64,000 bases of DNA from Methanococcoides methylutens (GTDB lineage: Archaea > Halobacteriota > Methanosarcinia > Methanosarcinales > Methanosarcinaceae). Below, piece by piece: positions 53,076-62,083 of the stretch (position 1 is the stretch's first letter; every line of letters starts with the position of its first letter). The notes below the pieces were generated by a model, which was given only the letters and a program-made list of their open reading frames with translations, was not told the DNA's origin and made no database searches. The stretch lies in NCBI RefSeq assembly GCF_000765475.1, contig NZ_JRHO01000014.1, positions 637,687 to 701,686 of the forward strand, written 5' to 3'. The translations under genes and the position numbers were made by a program.

Positions 53076-54249
53076 CTACCTTTTTGATACATTCTTCAAG
53101 ACTGCCGATCTTTGCGGCAACCTTGCACATTCCAGGAACATATGCAAGCGCTTTTCCTGAGTTTACCATCATACAGTTATGACCTTCCGTAGCAGGAGAC
53201 ACGACCATACATGTGTCACAGAGCACTTTTGCCCCACTCTGCTCGATCTGCTTAACAAGTTCAGCGTTCTTCTCGGCAACTTCCCTTGAAGTACATACCC
53301 ACAGTTCCTTTTCAATTCCTTTTCCTTCCAGAAGCCGGGCAATATTCTCCAGCTCATCTGCTGAACAATGCGGACAGCCAACTGCCGCAATATCGCACTC
53401 CAGATCATCAGTACCTCCGATGACTTCTTCGTAGACCTCATCTATCTGGCTGCGTTCGATAACGATCCTATCTTCGGGGTTTGCAAAACTTACCTTTTGT
53501 GCTTCAGGAGTTATGTCCTCAACGTGATACAATGCGACTGCTCCGGATGCTGCCATTGCTGCACCCAGTGCTTTGAGGTTGTCAGATGACGGAGTAGAGG
53601 CCATGTAGAAAATAGGGACCCTGTTACCTACATCCTTTCCTGCAAGATAGCCCAGTGCACCGTAATCAGATCCCAATAGTTCACATTCCACGGTCACGGA
53701 AACTGTAGGAACACGATTCTCATCAAGATGATAGCCATAGTTCGCAGTCTTGCCCACAAGTGCCGCTGAAAGTGCGGAAGGACCGCCTTCACGGTTTGTG
53801 CGTGCTCCTATCACTGAATTTGCATAGGAAACAGCAGATGATTCACTCCATGCCAGATGATCACCATAAGTAGCTGAAAAACCCTCAAGATAATATGGGG
53901 TGCATGTGCACATAGAACGGATACCAAGGCTCTCGTATGCCTTGATGACCTCTACCTGCTTCTCGGCAAAATCCGGTTCAATGCCCATATCCTTCCAGCG
54001 CTGCATGTCCATGCCCGCCGGATTCAGGATGGAAGGAACTTTCACTTTGCCATTTAGGTCAGAGATCCATTCAAGTCCTGCATCCCCTATGGTCTTATAG
54101 GAAACTCCTGCTATCTGTGCGCTCTTGACAGGGATCAAACTGTCCGCACCATAGATATCACCAAGTGCGACGAGGATCTCCATTGCTTTCTGCAGGGTTT
54201 CCCCATCCTCACCGTTAAGGGTTCTCTCTTCTTCTTTTGTAAGATGCAT
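53062..54249 (-). CDS. phosphomevalonate dehydratase, large subunit (aconitase X)
   Basis: A 395-residue catalytic subunit (former DUF521/aconitase X). Fe-S and substrate residues lie in SMCTCTPYYLEG (about 114-125), SVIGARTNREGGPSAL (about 147-162), AVGCPHCSADEL and LCDTCMVVSP. Together with the adjacent small subunit and the UbiD-like gene it gives the archaeal branch from phosphomevalonate. Start ATG 54249; the decarboxylase gene ends 24 nt upstream. Confidence 0.92.
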   Translation of the reverse strand: MHLTKEEERTLNGEDGETLQKAMEILVALGDIYGADSLIPVKSAQIAGVSYKTIGDAGLEWISDLNGKVKVPSILNPAGMDMQRWKDMGIEPDFAEKQVEVIKAYESLGIRSMCTCTPYYLEGFSATYGDHLAWSESSAVSYANSVIGARTNREGGPSALSAALVGKTANYGYHLDENRVPTVSVTVECELLGSDYGALGYLAGKDVGNRVPIFYMASTPSSDNLKALGAAMAASGAVALYHVEDITPEAQKVSFANPEDRIVIERSQIDEVYEEVIGGTDDLECDIAAVGCPHCSADELENIARLLEGKGIEKELWVCTSREVAEKNAELVKQIEQSGAKVLCDTCMVVSPATEGHNCMMVNSGKALAYVPGMCKVAAKIGSLEECIKKVGGDN

Positions 54250-54273
54250 GTTATTTTCCGCTTAGTTTAAGAT

Positions 54274-55539
54274 TTATTCCGGCATCTTGGCACGTTCAAA
54301 GTTCTCTTTTTCTGCAAGCACTTTAGTGGCATCGATACCGACCTTGGTGGTCGTACCGTCAGGTGCACCTCTCGGATCAAGTGAACTGCCGCGAACGTTC
54401 GGGATGATCATCATATCAGTATCCCCTTTCACGCGTGTCGCAATGGCAAATTCCACATCCTGCATATCGAAGATGTCAATGTCCTCGTCCACAATTACAA
54501 CATGCTTGAGACTTGTGTGCGCTGCAAATGCCGCCATAATAGCATTTTTGGCATCACCTTCGGTCTGCTTCTCGATCTGCACAACAGCATGCAGGTAACA
54601 GCAGCCACCTTCGGTGAGCACGACGTTCTTTACAGTAGTTACTTCTGAAACAGCATTGTAGATCTTTGGCTCGTAAGGCACGCCCATCATGAGAAGGTGT
54701 TCCGGGCCTGCAGGCAGGATGCCGTGATAGATAGGGTCACGCCTGTGCATGATCTTTGTTATGTGGATCACCGGTTCCTTGCGCACAAGGTCGTATGTTC
54801 CTGTAATGTCCACGAAAGGACCTTCATCCACCCTTTCCACAGGGTCGACGTAGCCTTCGAGTATTATCTCTGCATGTGGCACTTTAACGCCGTTCTCACA
54901 TTCGAACAGTTCCACAGGAGCACCGCGAAGAGCTGCTGCATATTCGAATTCCTTTCCGGCAGGCACACGGGTGGTGGATGCAAAAGTGATGACAGGATCT
55001 GCACCAAGTACTATTGCCACTGGCAGCGGTTCGTTGTTCTCGCATGCCTTCTTATGCAGGACAAAGCTATGACGCGGTGGAACAAGGCGTGCAGCCAGTT
55101 TGTCCTTTCCGACGACCATAAGCCTGTGGATAGATGCATTCATCATCCCGTCGTACTCAGAAACAACAACACCTGCAGTGATGTAAGGTCCGCCGTCCTT
55201 TTCAAAATGTGTCATAAGAGGCAGTTTTGTAAGGTCAACCTCATCAGTTATGACCTCCTGCGTCGGGGATGAGTCGACGATCTTAACTTCCCCATCCGGA
55301 CGAACTTCAGAAAGCCTCTGGATGATACCATCCTTTGGCACACCGAACATGTCAGCAAGCTCGTCCCTTGAACCAAGAAGGTTCATGATCGATTTCTGCC
55401 CGTCAATGTCATGAAAAAGTATCGGCCCATTGCTCTTCTTTGCAAGTCTTGGTGCTTCGAAGACCTTCGAAACAGGATCTGTGACCTCAACAAGCCTGTC
55501 GCTTGCCCTTAGATGATCGATAAAATCTCTGAAACTCAT
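54274..55539 (-). CDS. anhydromevalonate phosphate decarboxylase (UbiD family)
   Basis: About 421 residues from ATG 55539, at the conserved MSFRDFIDHL; an ATG at 55578 adds 13 residues and would lie at or before the predicted transcript start. UbiD fold with prenyl-FMN: GPYITAGVVVSEY, a Glu-Arg-Glu region in the core (VERVDEGPFVDITGTYD) and C-terminal IIPNVRGSSLDPRGAP. It decarboxylates anhydromevalonate phosphate to isopentenyl phosphate. The linked dehydratase genes make this assignment much firmer than homology to UbiD alone. The cofactor-making UbiX is not in the window. Confidence 0.9.
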   Translation of the reverse strand: MSFRDFIDHLRASDRLVEVTDPVSKVFEAPRLAKKSNGPILFHDIDGQKSIMNLLGSRDELADMFGVPKDGIIQRLSEVRPDGEVKIVDSSPTQEVITDEVDLTKLPLMTHFEKDGGPYITAGVVVSEYDGMMNASIHRLMVVGKDKLAARLVPPRHSFVLHKKACENNEPLPVAIVLGADPVITFASTTRVPAGKEFEYAAALRGAPVELFECENGVKVPHAEIILEGYVDPVERVDEGPFVDITGTYDLVRKEPVIHITKIMHRRDPIYHGILPAGPEHLLMMGVPYEPKIYNAVSEVTTVKNVVLTEGGCCYLHAVVQIEKQTEGDAKNAIMAAFAAHTSLKHVVIVDEDIDIFDMQDVEFAIATRVKGDTDMMIIPNVRGSSLDPRGAPDGTTTKVGIDATKVLAEKENFERAKMPE

Positions 55540-55599
55540 TGTATCGATATAGTAAAAAGGGTCTCTCGATAAATACATTGTCGTCTTTTTACGCCCAGG

Positions 55600-55610
55600 T
55601 CTTTATAAGT
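55600..55610 (-). promoter_or_regulatory. shared TATA element between the mevalonate operon and the first hairpin element
   Basis: CTTATAAAG read on the minus strand (TTTATAAG at 55602-55609 on plus) is nearly palindromic. On the minus strand it would start transcription near 55575, giving a leader of about 35 nt before ATG 55539. On the plus strand it would start just before the hairpin at 55646. Confidence 0.45.
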
Positions 55611-55645
55611 GCATAAAAAAGGAAATTGCCTTCAAAAAAGGAGTT

Positions 55646-55705
55646 GCTCCCATCGGTGATGAAAATGGTTTTGGAAATCAGAACTAAAGGAAGTCTGATG
55701 GGAGC
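55646..55705 (+). ncRNA. structured element, copy 1 (possible small RNA)
   Basis: A 60-nt unit closed by GCTCCCATC / GATGGGAGC (9 bp), with an inner hairpin TGGTTT / AAATCA. GTGATGA follows the left arm and CTGA overlaps the right arm, which recalls the C and D boxes of archaeal sRNAs, but clear C' and D' boxes are missing. A related unit lies 269 nt downstream. A TATA box lies 40 nt upstream. The strand is not certain because the stem is near-symmetric. Confidence 0.5.
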
Positions 55706-55914
55706 AGTTGGAAGACAACACATAGAACTACACATAGAAATGCATTATAGTATAAATAGTAATGTTTTTGACTAACTTATGTTAGTTAAATAGATAATTT
55801 ATTATTCGTAGAGTTATAGACCTTCGAACAGAATCACCATTTTCAACCTATTAATTAGTGACAGATATTTTTTGATTTGAAAAATATGTAAAACTTATAA
55901 TTTGAAAAGGAAGT

Positions 55915-55969
55915 GCTCCCATCGATGAGGAATTGATCAGAAATCAATGAAACTAAGTCTGATGGGAGC
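55915..55969 (+). ncRNA. structured element, copy 2 (possible small RNA)
   Basis: A 55-nt unit with the same outer 9-bp stem GCTCCCATC / GATGGGAGC and an inner hairpin ATTGAT / ATCAAT whose sequence differs from copy 1 but still pairs. After the right arm both copies continue with GGTTG or AGTTG, then AACATAGA and a TATAAATA- or CATAAATA-like block followed by TAATG. The conservation of pairing with changed bases points to RNA structure. Confidence 0.5.
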
Positions 55970-56078
55970 GGTTGTAACGAAGAACATAGAGAGATTCATA
56001 GCATAAATACTAATGGGTTTAAATAAGAGCTATTATTTAAAGGGATAAACCAATCTGCAAAGAATAAAGGACATTCCA

Positions 56079-56543
56079 TCAATCCAGGTCAAGAGATTCA
56101 TTGATCCTATGTAACGCTTCTGCCACCAGCATTTGCACATCGGTCATATGCTCGTCGGACACTTCCCCATTCTCGGTCTCGATCAGTTTTTGGAGATCTG
56201 CCACGATCTTATGGATGGTCAGGATCATTTCCTCTTTGCTGATAAGTCCGGCATAATAGGCATAGAAGAAAGTTGTTCCACTACGCTGGACCTTATGCTT
56301 GAAAGCAGCATGGGCATTAGAGACTTCCTGTCTAGTGTACGGTTCATCTACGAACGGAACCAGATCCGGCAGGTTCTGACCGATCCAGGTCATTTCGGAA
56401 CGGTTTGAGAGATTCTTGAAGTCTGCGCATAAACGGGCAATAATCCATTCACGTGCAGTAAGATGAGTTGTCTGTTTCAGGAAGCGTGTCACGTCCGAGT
56501 AACTCTTGTTTTCCAGTTTTGTGAATTTCTCATATTTGTTCAT
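56079..56543 (-). CDS. DUF5806 family protein
   Basis: A 154-residue soluble, mainly helical protein. The pattern KYEKFTKLENKSYSDVTRFLK, then TAREWIIARLCADF (about 30-43), ENLP-like NLPDLVPFVDEPYT and FYAYYAGLISKEEM matches DUF5806, a family shared by methanosarcinas and haloarchaea. Function is unknown. A single gene; the twin hairpin units lie directly downstream of its stop. Confidence 0.75.
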   Translation of the reverse strand: MNKYEKFTKLENKSYSDVTRFLKQTTHLTAREWIIARLCADFKNLSNRSEMTWIGQNLPDLVPFVDEPYTRQEVSNAHAAFKHKVQRSGTTFFYAYYAGLISKEEMILTIHKIVADLQKLIETENGEVSDEHMTDVQMLVAEALHRINESLDLD

Positions 56544-56799
56544 TTCATTCCCTCAAGGACCAATGACATAAATGTATTGCAACCAGATAAATACTTTCTT
56601 ATGGTGGTTTATCTTTACCACAAAATAGAGGATAAATGACTGCTTATAGAATCATTTGCAAATATTTGCAGTGATCTATTTGAATACAATTACTTAAGAC
56701 CGAATACCAGTACTCTTAAAAAAGCAAGCCTGCTTTTTGCTAGAGGCCATATTTGCCCGATAAAATGCATTGATGTAGCTTTTGTTCACTTACGCCTTT

Positions 56800-57969
56800 A
56801 TGCGCTTATATTCTGTAGTCCTGAAAGATATTTTCAGACGGAAGAACAAACTTGCAATAGCCATACTGGGTGTAATCGTTGCCACATCTGCTATTGTAGC
56901 TGTTGTTACGACATTTTCCGCCGCAACTGACAGCCTTTATGAGGAATCAGCCAACTTTGGTGCAAATATCATAGTAAGACCTCAAACCGAATCAATCCCC
57001 CTGATAGCCGGATCAACATCCATGGGATCGATATCAACTGGTGAGAACTATATTGAACAATCCGAGATTTCCAGAATATACGATATCGAGAACAATGCCA
57101 ATCTTGCCGTGGTGGCACCGCGACTTTATGGCGTTGCGGAATCAGGAGAAGGAAACATCATTGTGATGGGAGTGGATCTGGAGCAAGAGAAGATACTCAA
57201 ATCATGGTGGAACATAAACGGAGAATGGCTTTCTGACCCCGAAGGTATGCAAGTTCTACTGGGAAAGGATATCGCAACTCCGCTTGGACTTACTACCGGA
57301 TCGACACTCGCGCTTGAAAAAAATGGCATTGTCATGGACCTTGAAGTAAAAGGCATTATTGAGAGCACAGGCGGGGAAGAAGATGGCTACATTGTGATGC
57401 CATTTTTGCTTTCGCAAAAACTTTTTGACAAGGAGGGCAAAGTCAGCAGTATCGAGATCCGTGCCCTATGCAATGATTGTCCTGTTTCGGAAATGAGCCG
57501 GCAGATAGAAGAAATAATGCCGGGAGTGGAGGCAAGGGCGATGAGCCAGATCGTACAAAGCGAGATGGCTATGATCGAACATACCCGGACTTCCGCAATG
57601 GCTGTTTCATTTATAACGCTGCTTGTAAGCACACTTACTGTCGCTTCGACCATGCTTGCATCCGTAAACGAGAAGATCAGGGAGATAGGGATCATGCGTG
57701 CCATTGGGGCAAGTGACCGCCAGGTCATAACAATGCTTTTCATTGAAGGAGCAGTGATCGGGATGATCGGGGGCGGTATTGGTTTTATTTCCGGAACTCT
57801 GCTATCCTACTCAATTGCCCCGTTATTGAGTTTTGCGGAACCATCCCCTATGTGGGAGCTGCTTCCCCTGGTTACAGGAATATCTGTAGCTGTAGGACTT
57901 GTTGCATCCATCCTACCTGCAAAACGTGCACTGAAAATAGATCCTGCAGAGGTGTTGAGAAGTGTCTGA
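56800..57969 (+). CDS. MacB/LolC-type ABC transporter permease
   Basis: About 389 residues from ATG 56800; TTG 56782 is a weaker alternative. One N-terminal helix (about 20-40), a large extracytoplasmic domain (about 45-260), then three helices, the MacB-like FtsX topology. Just before the first of these is HTRTSAMAVSF, and the last cytoplasmic segment ends in [17 protein letters not shown], typical of the family. It overlaps the ATPase gene by 8 nt. With a DUF2318 protein next, it resembles the ABC part of FTR1/P19-type iron systems. Confidence 0.85.
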   Translation: MRLYSVVLKDIFRRKNKLAIAILGVIVATSAIVAVVTTFSAATDSLYEESANFGANIIVRPQTESIPLIAGSTSMGSISTGENYIEQSEISRIYDIENNANLAVVAPRLYGVAESGEGNIIVMGVDLEQEKILKSWWNINGEWLSDPEGMQVLLGKDIATPLGLTTGSTLALEKNGIVMDLEVKGIIESTGGEEDGYIVMPFLLSQKLFDKEGKVSSIEIRALCNDCPVSEMSRQIEEIMPGVEARAMSQIVQSEMAMIEHTRTSAMAVSFITLLVSTLTVASTMLASVNEKIREIGIMRAIGASDRQVITMLFIEGAVIGMIGGGIGFISGTLLSYSIAPLLSFAEPSPMWELLPLVTGISVAVGLVASILPAKRALKIDPAEVLRSV

Positions 57970-58624
57970 CGGAAGTATTCAGGTAAAGGGGCTCAAAAAG
58001 AGCTATAGGATCGGTTCCAGTGATGTCGAAGTATTGCACAATATTGACATGGAAATCAAGAGTGGAGAATTTGTGTCTGTAATGGGACAATCCGGATCAG
58101 GAAAAACCACACTTATGAACCTTATAGGCATGCTTGACAGGCCTACCGGTGGCAGCATACTGATCGATGGAGTGGATGTTACCGGCAAATCTCAGAAAGA
58201 ACTGGTAGATCACAGACGAAAGACGGTTGGTTTTGTTTTTCAGCAATTCCACCTGATCCAGTCCCTTACAGCATACGAGAACGTTGCATTGCCCCTTGTT
58301 TTTGCAGGAGAGAAGGAACAAAGCAGGATCAAAGAAGCTCTTGAGAGAGTGAACCTTTCTCACAGGCATGACCATAAGCCATCCGAGCTTAGCGGCGGAG
58401 AACAACAAAGAGTTGCAATAGCCAGGGCACTGGTAATGGGACCGAAGATACTCCTTGCTGACGAACCTACGGGGGCACTGGATAAAGAAACAGGAGAGAT
58501 GATCATTTCGCTTCTAAGATCCCTGAGAAGTGAAATGACAGTCGTTATGATAACACATAATCATGATCTTGCTGCAATGTCAGGCAGGATCATCAACTTA
58601 CAGGACGGAAAAATAAAGGAGTGA
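57962..58624 (+). CDS. LolD/MacB-type ABC transporter ATPase
   Basis: A 220-residue nucleotide-binding protein. Walker [10 protein letters not shown] (about 42-50), Q loop FVFQQFHLI, signature [15 protein letters not shown] (about 142-156), Walker [13 protein letters not shown] (about 164-175) and switch MITHNHD. The start is GTG 57962, inside the permease gene. It belongs with that permease and the DUF2318 protein. Confidence 0.92.
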   Translation: MSDGSIQVKGLKKSYRIGSSDVEVLHNIDMEIKSGEFVSVMGQSGSGKTTLMNLIGMLDRPTGGSILIDGVDVTGKSQKELVDHRRKTVGFVFQQFHLIQSLTAYENVALPLVFAGEKEQSRIKEALERVNLSHRHDHKPSELSGGEQQRVAIARALVMGPKILLADEPTGALDKETGEMIISLLRSLRSEMTVVMITHNHDLAAMSGRIINLQDGKIKE

Positions 58625-58629
58625 TGTGA

Positions 58630-59121
58630 ATGAATTCTAAATTAGCAGGATTTATAATATTAGTTACAGTTGCATTTGTATTTGGCGCCGGGTGTCTTGA
58701 TAATGATGCACAGACAACAGCATCGGCCATTCCCGTTACTGCGACATGGATAGAACCACAGGTGATCGATAATACGGTTACGATCCCTGTTCAGACCATC
58801 GACGAGAACATAAATACGCACTTCAAAGTGACAACAACAGCCGGAGAGATAGCGGTAATGACATACATGCTTGGAGACGACATCATTGTCCGATCTAATG
58901 TTTGCCCTCCCTGCGGATCAATTGGTTTTAGCCTTGACAGGGACATTCTTGTTTGTTATGCCTGCCGGACGACCTTTGATGCGGAAACAGGGCAAGGGAT
59001 ACAGGGAGCTTGTGTTGATTATCCAAAAGAGAGCATACCTTACACAGTTTCAGATGGAAATGTCGTTATGGAAATGGACGATATTGTAATCGCTCACACA
59101 AATACGGTACAGAGAGGATGA
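58630..59121 (+). CDS. DUF2318 lipoprotein-like protein
   Basis: A 163-residue protein. The N-terminus is a signal with a lipobox-like FGAGC (about residue 22). The rest is a DUF2318 domain with CPPCGSIGFSLDRDILVCYACRTTFD (about 95-120), two CxxC pairs that probably hold an Fe-S cluster or metal, and a later Cys (GACVDYP). Such proteins accompany ABC permeases in iron uptake operons with FTR1 and P19; FTR1 is absent here, so the substrate is open. Confidence 0.8.
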   Translation: MNSKLAGFIILVTVAFVFGAGCLDNDAQTTASAIPVTATWIEPQVIDNTVTIPVQTIDENINTHFKVTTTAGEIAVMTYMLGDDIIVRSNVCPPCGSIGFSLDRDILVCYACRTTFDAETGQGIQGACVDYPKESIPYTVSDGNVVMEMDDIVIAHTNTVQRG

Positions 59122-59261
59122 AACATTCATTCTCTTTACACTTTTTTGATTGATTATGATGCGGATCCCGATAGAATTGCCCTTTAACGGAACCCCGGGA
59201 ACAAAATAGCATGGAACAAAATCCAATAACTTAAATACGTTTAATGCTAACCCAAAATTGT

Positions 59262-59672
59262 ATGAAACTATTACTACCCACGGACGGTTCCACATACTCA
59301 AGGAACGCAGCAAAAGTTGCGGGCAGGATCGCAACGAAACATAATGCAGAGATAGTAATAGTCCATGTGGTAGAAGATAAAGGGCTTGGAAGGAAGACCT
59401 GGCGTGAAACCGGTGCAGAACAAGTGATCAGTTCCATAAAAGAGGAGCTGGTCTCGATGGGATGTGAAGCATCAAAGCTCCATGCAGAGATCGTGGATGG
59501 GAATGCACCGGAAAAGATAGTGAAAACTGCACGTCTGCATAGCGTTGACAGGATAATCATCGGGACACGGGGGCAGACCGGCATCAAGAAGATAATGGGA
59601 TCTGTCACACAGAAAGTCCTTCAGATGTCCGATATCCTTGTTCTTGTAGTACCACCTGATTACAAGATGTAA
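59262..59672 (+). CDS. universal stress protein, UspA family
   Basis: About 136 residues from ATG 59262; the frame reaches ATG 59244 but the fold starts at MKLLLPTDGS. ATP-binding type: GTRGQTGIKKIMGSVTQKVL (about 105-124) gives the GxxG...GS(V/T) motif. Role in stress response is inferred from the family. A TATA-like CTTAAATAC near 59231 suggests a very short leader. Confidence 0.88.
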   Translation: MKLLLPTDGSTYSRNAAKVAGRIATKHNAEIVIVHVVEDKGLGRKTWRETGAEQVISSIKEELVSMGCEASKLHAEIVDGNAPEKIVKTARLHSVDRIIIGTRGQTGIKKIMGSVTQKVLQMSDILVLVVPPDYKM

Positions 59673-59761
59673 AGTTCTAAAACAGGAGTAATTGTGAAAT
59701 AACCCTAATTTAAAACAATTATTTAAAGCAGTTCTTTAAAGATCAGAACTTTAACTGATTT

Positions 59762-60571
59762 TCATGGCATCACGTACTTACCTATCACTTTTTTACCGGC
59801 AAGAACATCATCCAGAGAGAATACTTCCAGATTGAATATTCCATTATAATTTTTGAGCCCTTCGAGGACAGAATAATCAATATTTCCACATCCAGGTGCC
59901 ATGTGCTCATCGCCATCGTAATTGGAAGTCCAGAAGCCGTAGTTGTCATGCAGGTGAACATGCACCACGTGTTCCGAGATGGTCCTCACAAAATCAGCCA
60001 GTTTTTCAGGATCACCGCCGCAGGTCAGATTTGCGTGCCCTACGTCAAATGTCACACCAAGGTTTGGAGAATCCACAGCATCTACCACCTTTAACAGTTC
60101 TTCTGCCTCACAGCAAAGATTTCCAGGATCGGTCGCTTCCTTGTTCTCAAGTCCGAGCATTACGTTGTTCTCTGATGCAAATGCGGCAAGCTGCCTGAGA
60201 TTGGAGATCATCCTGCCCAGTGATCTATCCCTGTCATCACCGACCCTTCCGGGATGAAGTACCACAGCTTTTGTGCCAAGCCTTCCTGCAAGTCCTATAC
60301 ATTCCTCCATCAAAGAGAAGTGTGCTTTTTCCATTGAAGCAGTATCCACAACGAGTTCCTTAGGATAAGTGGGGACATCCGCAAAGTAGTGCGCATGCAT
60401 GGATGTCTGCAGGTCGCATGTTGAAAGCTCATCCAGGACCTTGTCCAGTCTGTCCTTTTGGAGTGCAGAGCCTTCATAGACACCAAGTTTTGGCATATAA
60501 AGCTCAACTGACTGCACATGATCATCCAGTTCCCTTAGCTCACCTGCAAAAGAAGACGCACCTATCATCAT
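59762..60571 (-). CDS. sugar-phosphate isomerase/endonuclease-IV-like TIM barrel protein
   Basis: A 269-residue protein of the AP endonuclease family 2 fold. Metal-binding positions of the barrel are visible: TSMHAHYF, AVVLHPGRVG, GLENKEATD, FDVGHANLTCGG, VHVHLHDNYG and NLEVFS. No specific enzyme can be named. Start is ATG 60571 or the next ATG. It is divergent from the U32 gene, with a shared 94-nt promoter region. Confidence 0.8.
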   Translation of the reverse strand: MMIGASSFAGELRELDDHVQSVELYMPKLGVYEGSALQKDRLDKVLDELSTCDLQTSMHAHYFADVPTYPKELVVDTASMEKAHFSLMEECIGLAGRLGTKAVVLHPGRVGDDRDRSLGRMISNLRQLAAFASENNVMLGLENKEATDPGNLCCEAEELLKVVDAVDSPNLGVTFDVGHANLTCGGDPEKLADFVRTISEHVVHVHLHDNYGFWTSNYDGDEHMAPGCGNIDYSVLEGLKNYNGIFNLEVFSLDDVLAGKKVIGKYVMP

Positions 60572-60665
60572 ATTAACTAGGACTAAAATAGATTTTAATA
60601 ACCATTTTGGTCCGGGACGAACAAACCAAAATCCTTATCTAAAGTCACCCGATAAGAAAGTTCCA

Positions 60666-61700
60666 ATGAAGCTGTATGTACCACACATCGGTCATTTTGA
60701 AGGACTTGAGGAGCTTTTAGCGGGTTCTGATAACATATACGCAGTATACATGGCGGGATCCCCCGAATATGTCGGGACCGGCAGGACGAACCTTAGTACC
60801 CCAAAACTCGACGAGATAGCACAGCAGACCGAGTACGCACATTCAAAAGGCGTCAAAATGGAGATAGTGCTGAACAGTTCCTGTATGGGCGGACAGCACC
60901 TTACCCCTGAAGGTTACCGCGCCATAGACTGGTATTTCGACAAACTGAACAGCATCGGGATAGATTCCATAACAGTTGCCGACCCATACCTTGTGGAAAT
61001 GCTGGCAAAGGATTATGACATGGATGTAGTGGTCTCAGTACTTTCATTCGTGGACACGCCACAAAAGGCAGAGTTCTATGAGCAGTTAGGAGCCACGACC
61101 ATTGTAGTGGACCCTGCGGTGAACAGGCATTTCGACAAGCTGGAAGCTATAAAGGATACAGTCTCATGCAAGCTTAAGCTGCTCGTCAACGAAGCATGCC
61201 TTTACCAGTGCCCTTTCAGGTACGCTCACTTCAATTTCTTTTCACATGCCAACGGACCGGGGCCTAAGCCGAACGTCCTTGACGATTATTATTACTACAA
61301 GTGCCTTTCCCTGAGGATAAAGGACCCACAGCAGATCATCAAGTCACCATGGATCAGGCCTGAGGACCTGAAAGAATACAAACATATCACTGATACCTTC
61401 AAGATCGGAGGGCGCACTCATTTCGTTAACTGGATCCTCAATAATGTGGAAGCCTACGCAAATGAAAGATATGATGGTAACCTAATGGACCTGCTGGACA
61501 GCATAAAGGATCTCAAAGACACATTTTATATACCAAACAGGGAACTGGATGGTGCCATCGAGCAATGGAAAAAATGTGATAAGGTATGCCACAAATGCGG
61601 CTATTGCAAGCGACTTGCTGAAAAGGTCATACACACATATTCCGGAAGTGGAGAAGATATCCGGAAAATTCCACTGGGATCAATAGGAGATAGAATATGA
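60666..61700 (+). CDS. peptidase U32 family protein
   Basis: A 344-residue U32-family protein. Characteristic cysteines are in LLVNEACLYQCPFR (about 174-187) and in the C-terminal CDKVCHKCGYCKR (about 301-313), likely ligands of an Fe-S cluster as in UbiU/UbiV and TrhP. Members with known function modify RNA or cofactors in an O2-independent way rather than cleave peptides; the substrate here is not known. The stop overlaps the start of the next small gene by 4 nt, which suggests they act together. Confidence 0.85.
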   Translation: MKLYVPHIGHFEGLEELLAGSDNIYAVYMAGSPEYVGTGRTNLSTPKLDEIAQQTEYAHSKGVKMEIVLNSSCMGGQHLTPEGYRAIDWYFDKLNSIGIDSITVADPYLVEMLAKDYDMDVVVSVLSFVDTPQKAEFYEQLGATTIVVDPAVNRHFDKLEAIKDTVSCKLKLLVNEACLYQCPFRYAHFNFFSHANGPGPKPNVLDDYYYYKCLSLRIKDPQQIIKSPWIRPEDLKEYKHITDTFKIGGRTHFVNWILNNVEAYANERYDGNLMDLLDSIKDLKDTFYIPNRELDGAIEQWKKCDKVCHKCGYCKRLAEKVIHTYSGSGEDIRKIPLGSIGDRI

Positions 61701-62083
61701 GCATGACACAAGAATTGCTGAAAGCGCGCACATCTCTGGAAAACAACCTGCGGGAACTTTTAGGGGTTCCGGTGTTCCTGATAGAGATGGATGCTTTCGC
61801 ACTCCCCTGCGGATGCGGAGGGGTCACGATCAACACAAGGGGACTTCAACTGGATGACCTGGAAGTTTTCGAGGAGCACATACTTAAGTACCTTACGGAT
61901 ACGGCAACCTCACTCGATATTGAACCGTCTTTTCTTTTTGCACGCCTGATACCAGGTACAGCAGAGATCGCTTCGATCAATGCACGTGTACTTTGCAACA
62001 GCTGCTACATGGACTTTGGAAGAGGAAGTGGGAAGCAGCCAAGACCAGATATTTACATAATGAGATTTGACAGAAGGAAATAA
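61697..62083 (+). CDS. small cysteine-containing protein coupled to the U32 gene
   Basis: A 128-residue soluble protein I do not recognise. Visible: N-terminal helix (about 5-22), ALPCGCGGVTINTRG (about 35-49), a middle helix, and VLCNSCYMDFGRGSG (about 98-112). Four cysteines in two pairs (CGC, CNSC) could bind metal or a cluster with the U32 protein. Starts at ATG 61697 in the U32 stop. Next downstream is the mtr operon. Confidence 0.7.
   Translation: MSMTQELLKARTSLENNLRELLGVPVFLIEMDAFALPCGCGGVTINTRGLQLDDLEVFEEHILKYLTDTATSLDIEPSFLFARLIPGTAEIASINARVLCNSCYMDFGRGSGKQPRPDIYIMRFDRRK

Larger units (their letters stand above)
55611..56060. repeat. two diverged copies of an intergenic unit of about 140 nt
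   Basis: The gene-free stretch between the decarboxylase gene and the DUF5806 gene is made mostly of two related units (about 55630-55775 and 55900-56030). Each has a GGAG-like lead, the 9-bp outer hairpin and a tail with ACATAGA and ATAAATA.TAATG. Between them is AT-rich DNA with a small inverted repeat (GACTAAC / GTTAGTT near 55775). No reading frame is supported. Confidence 0.6.
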
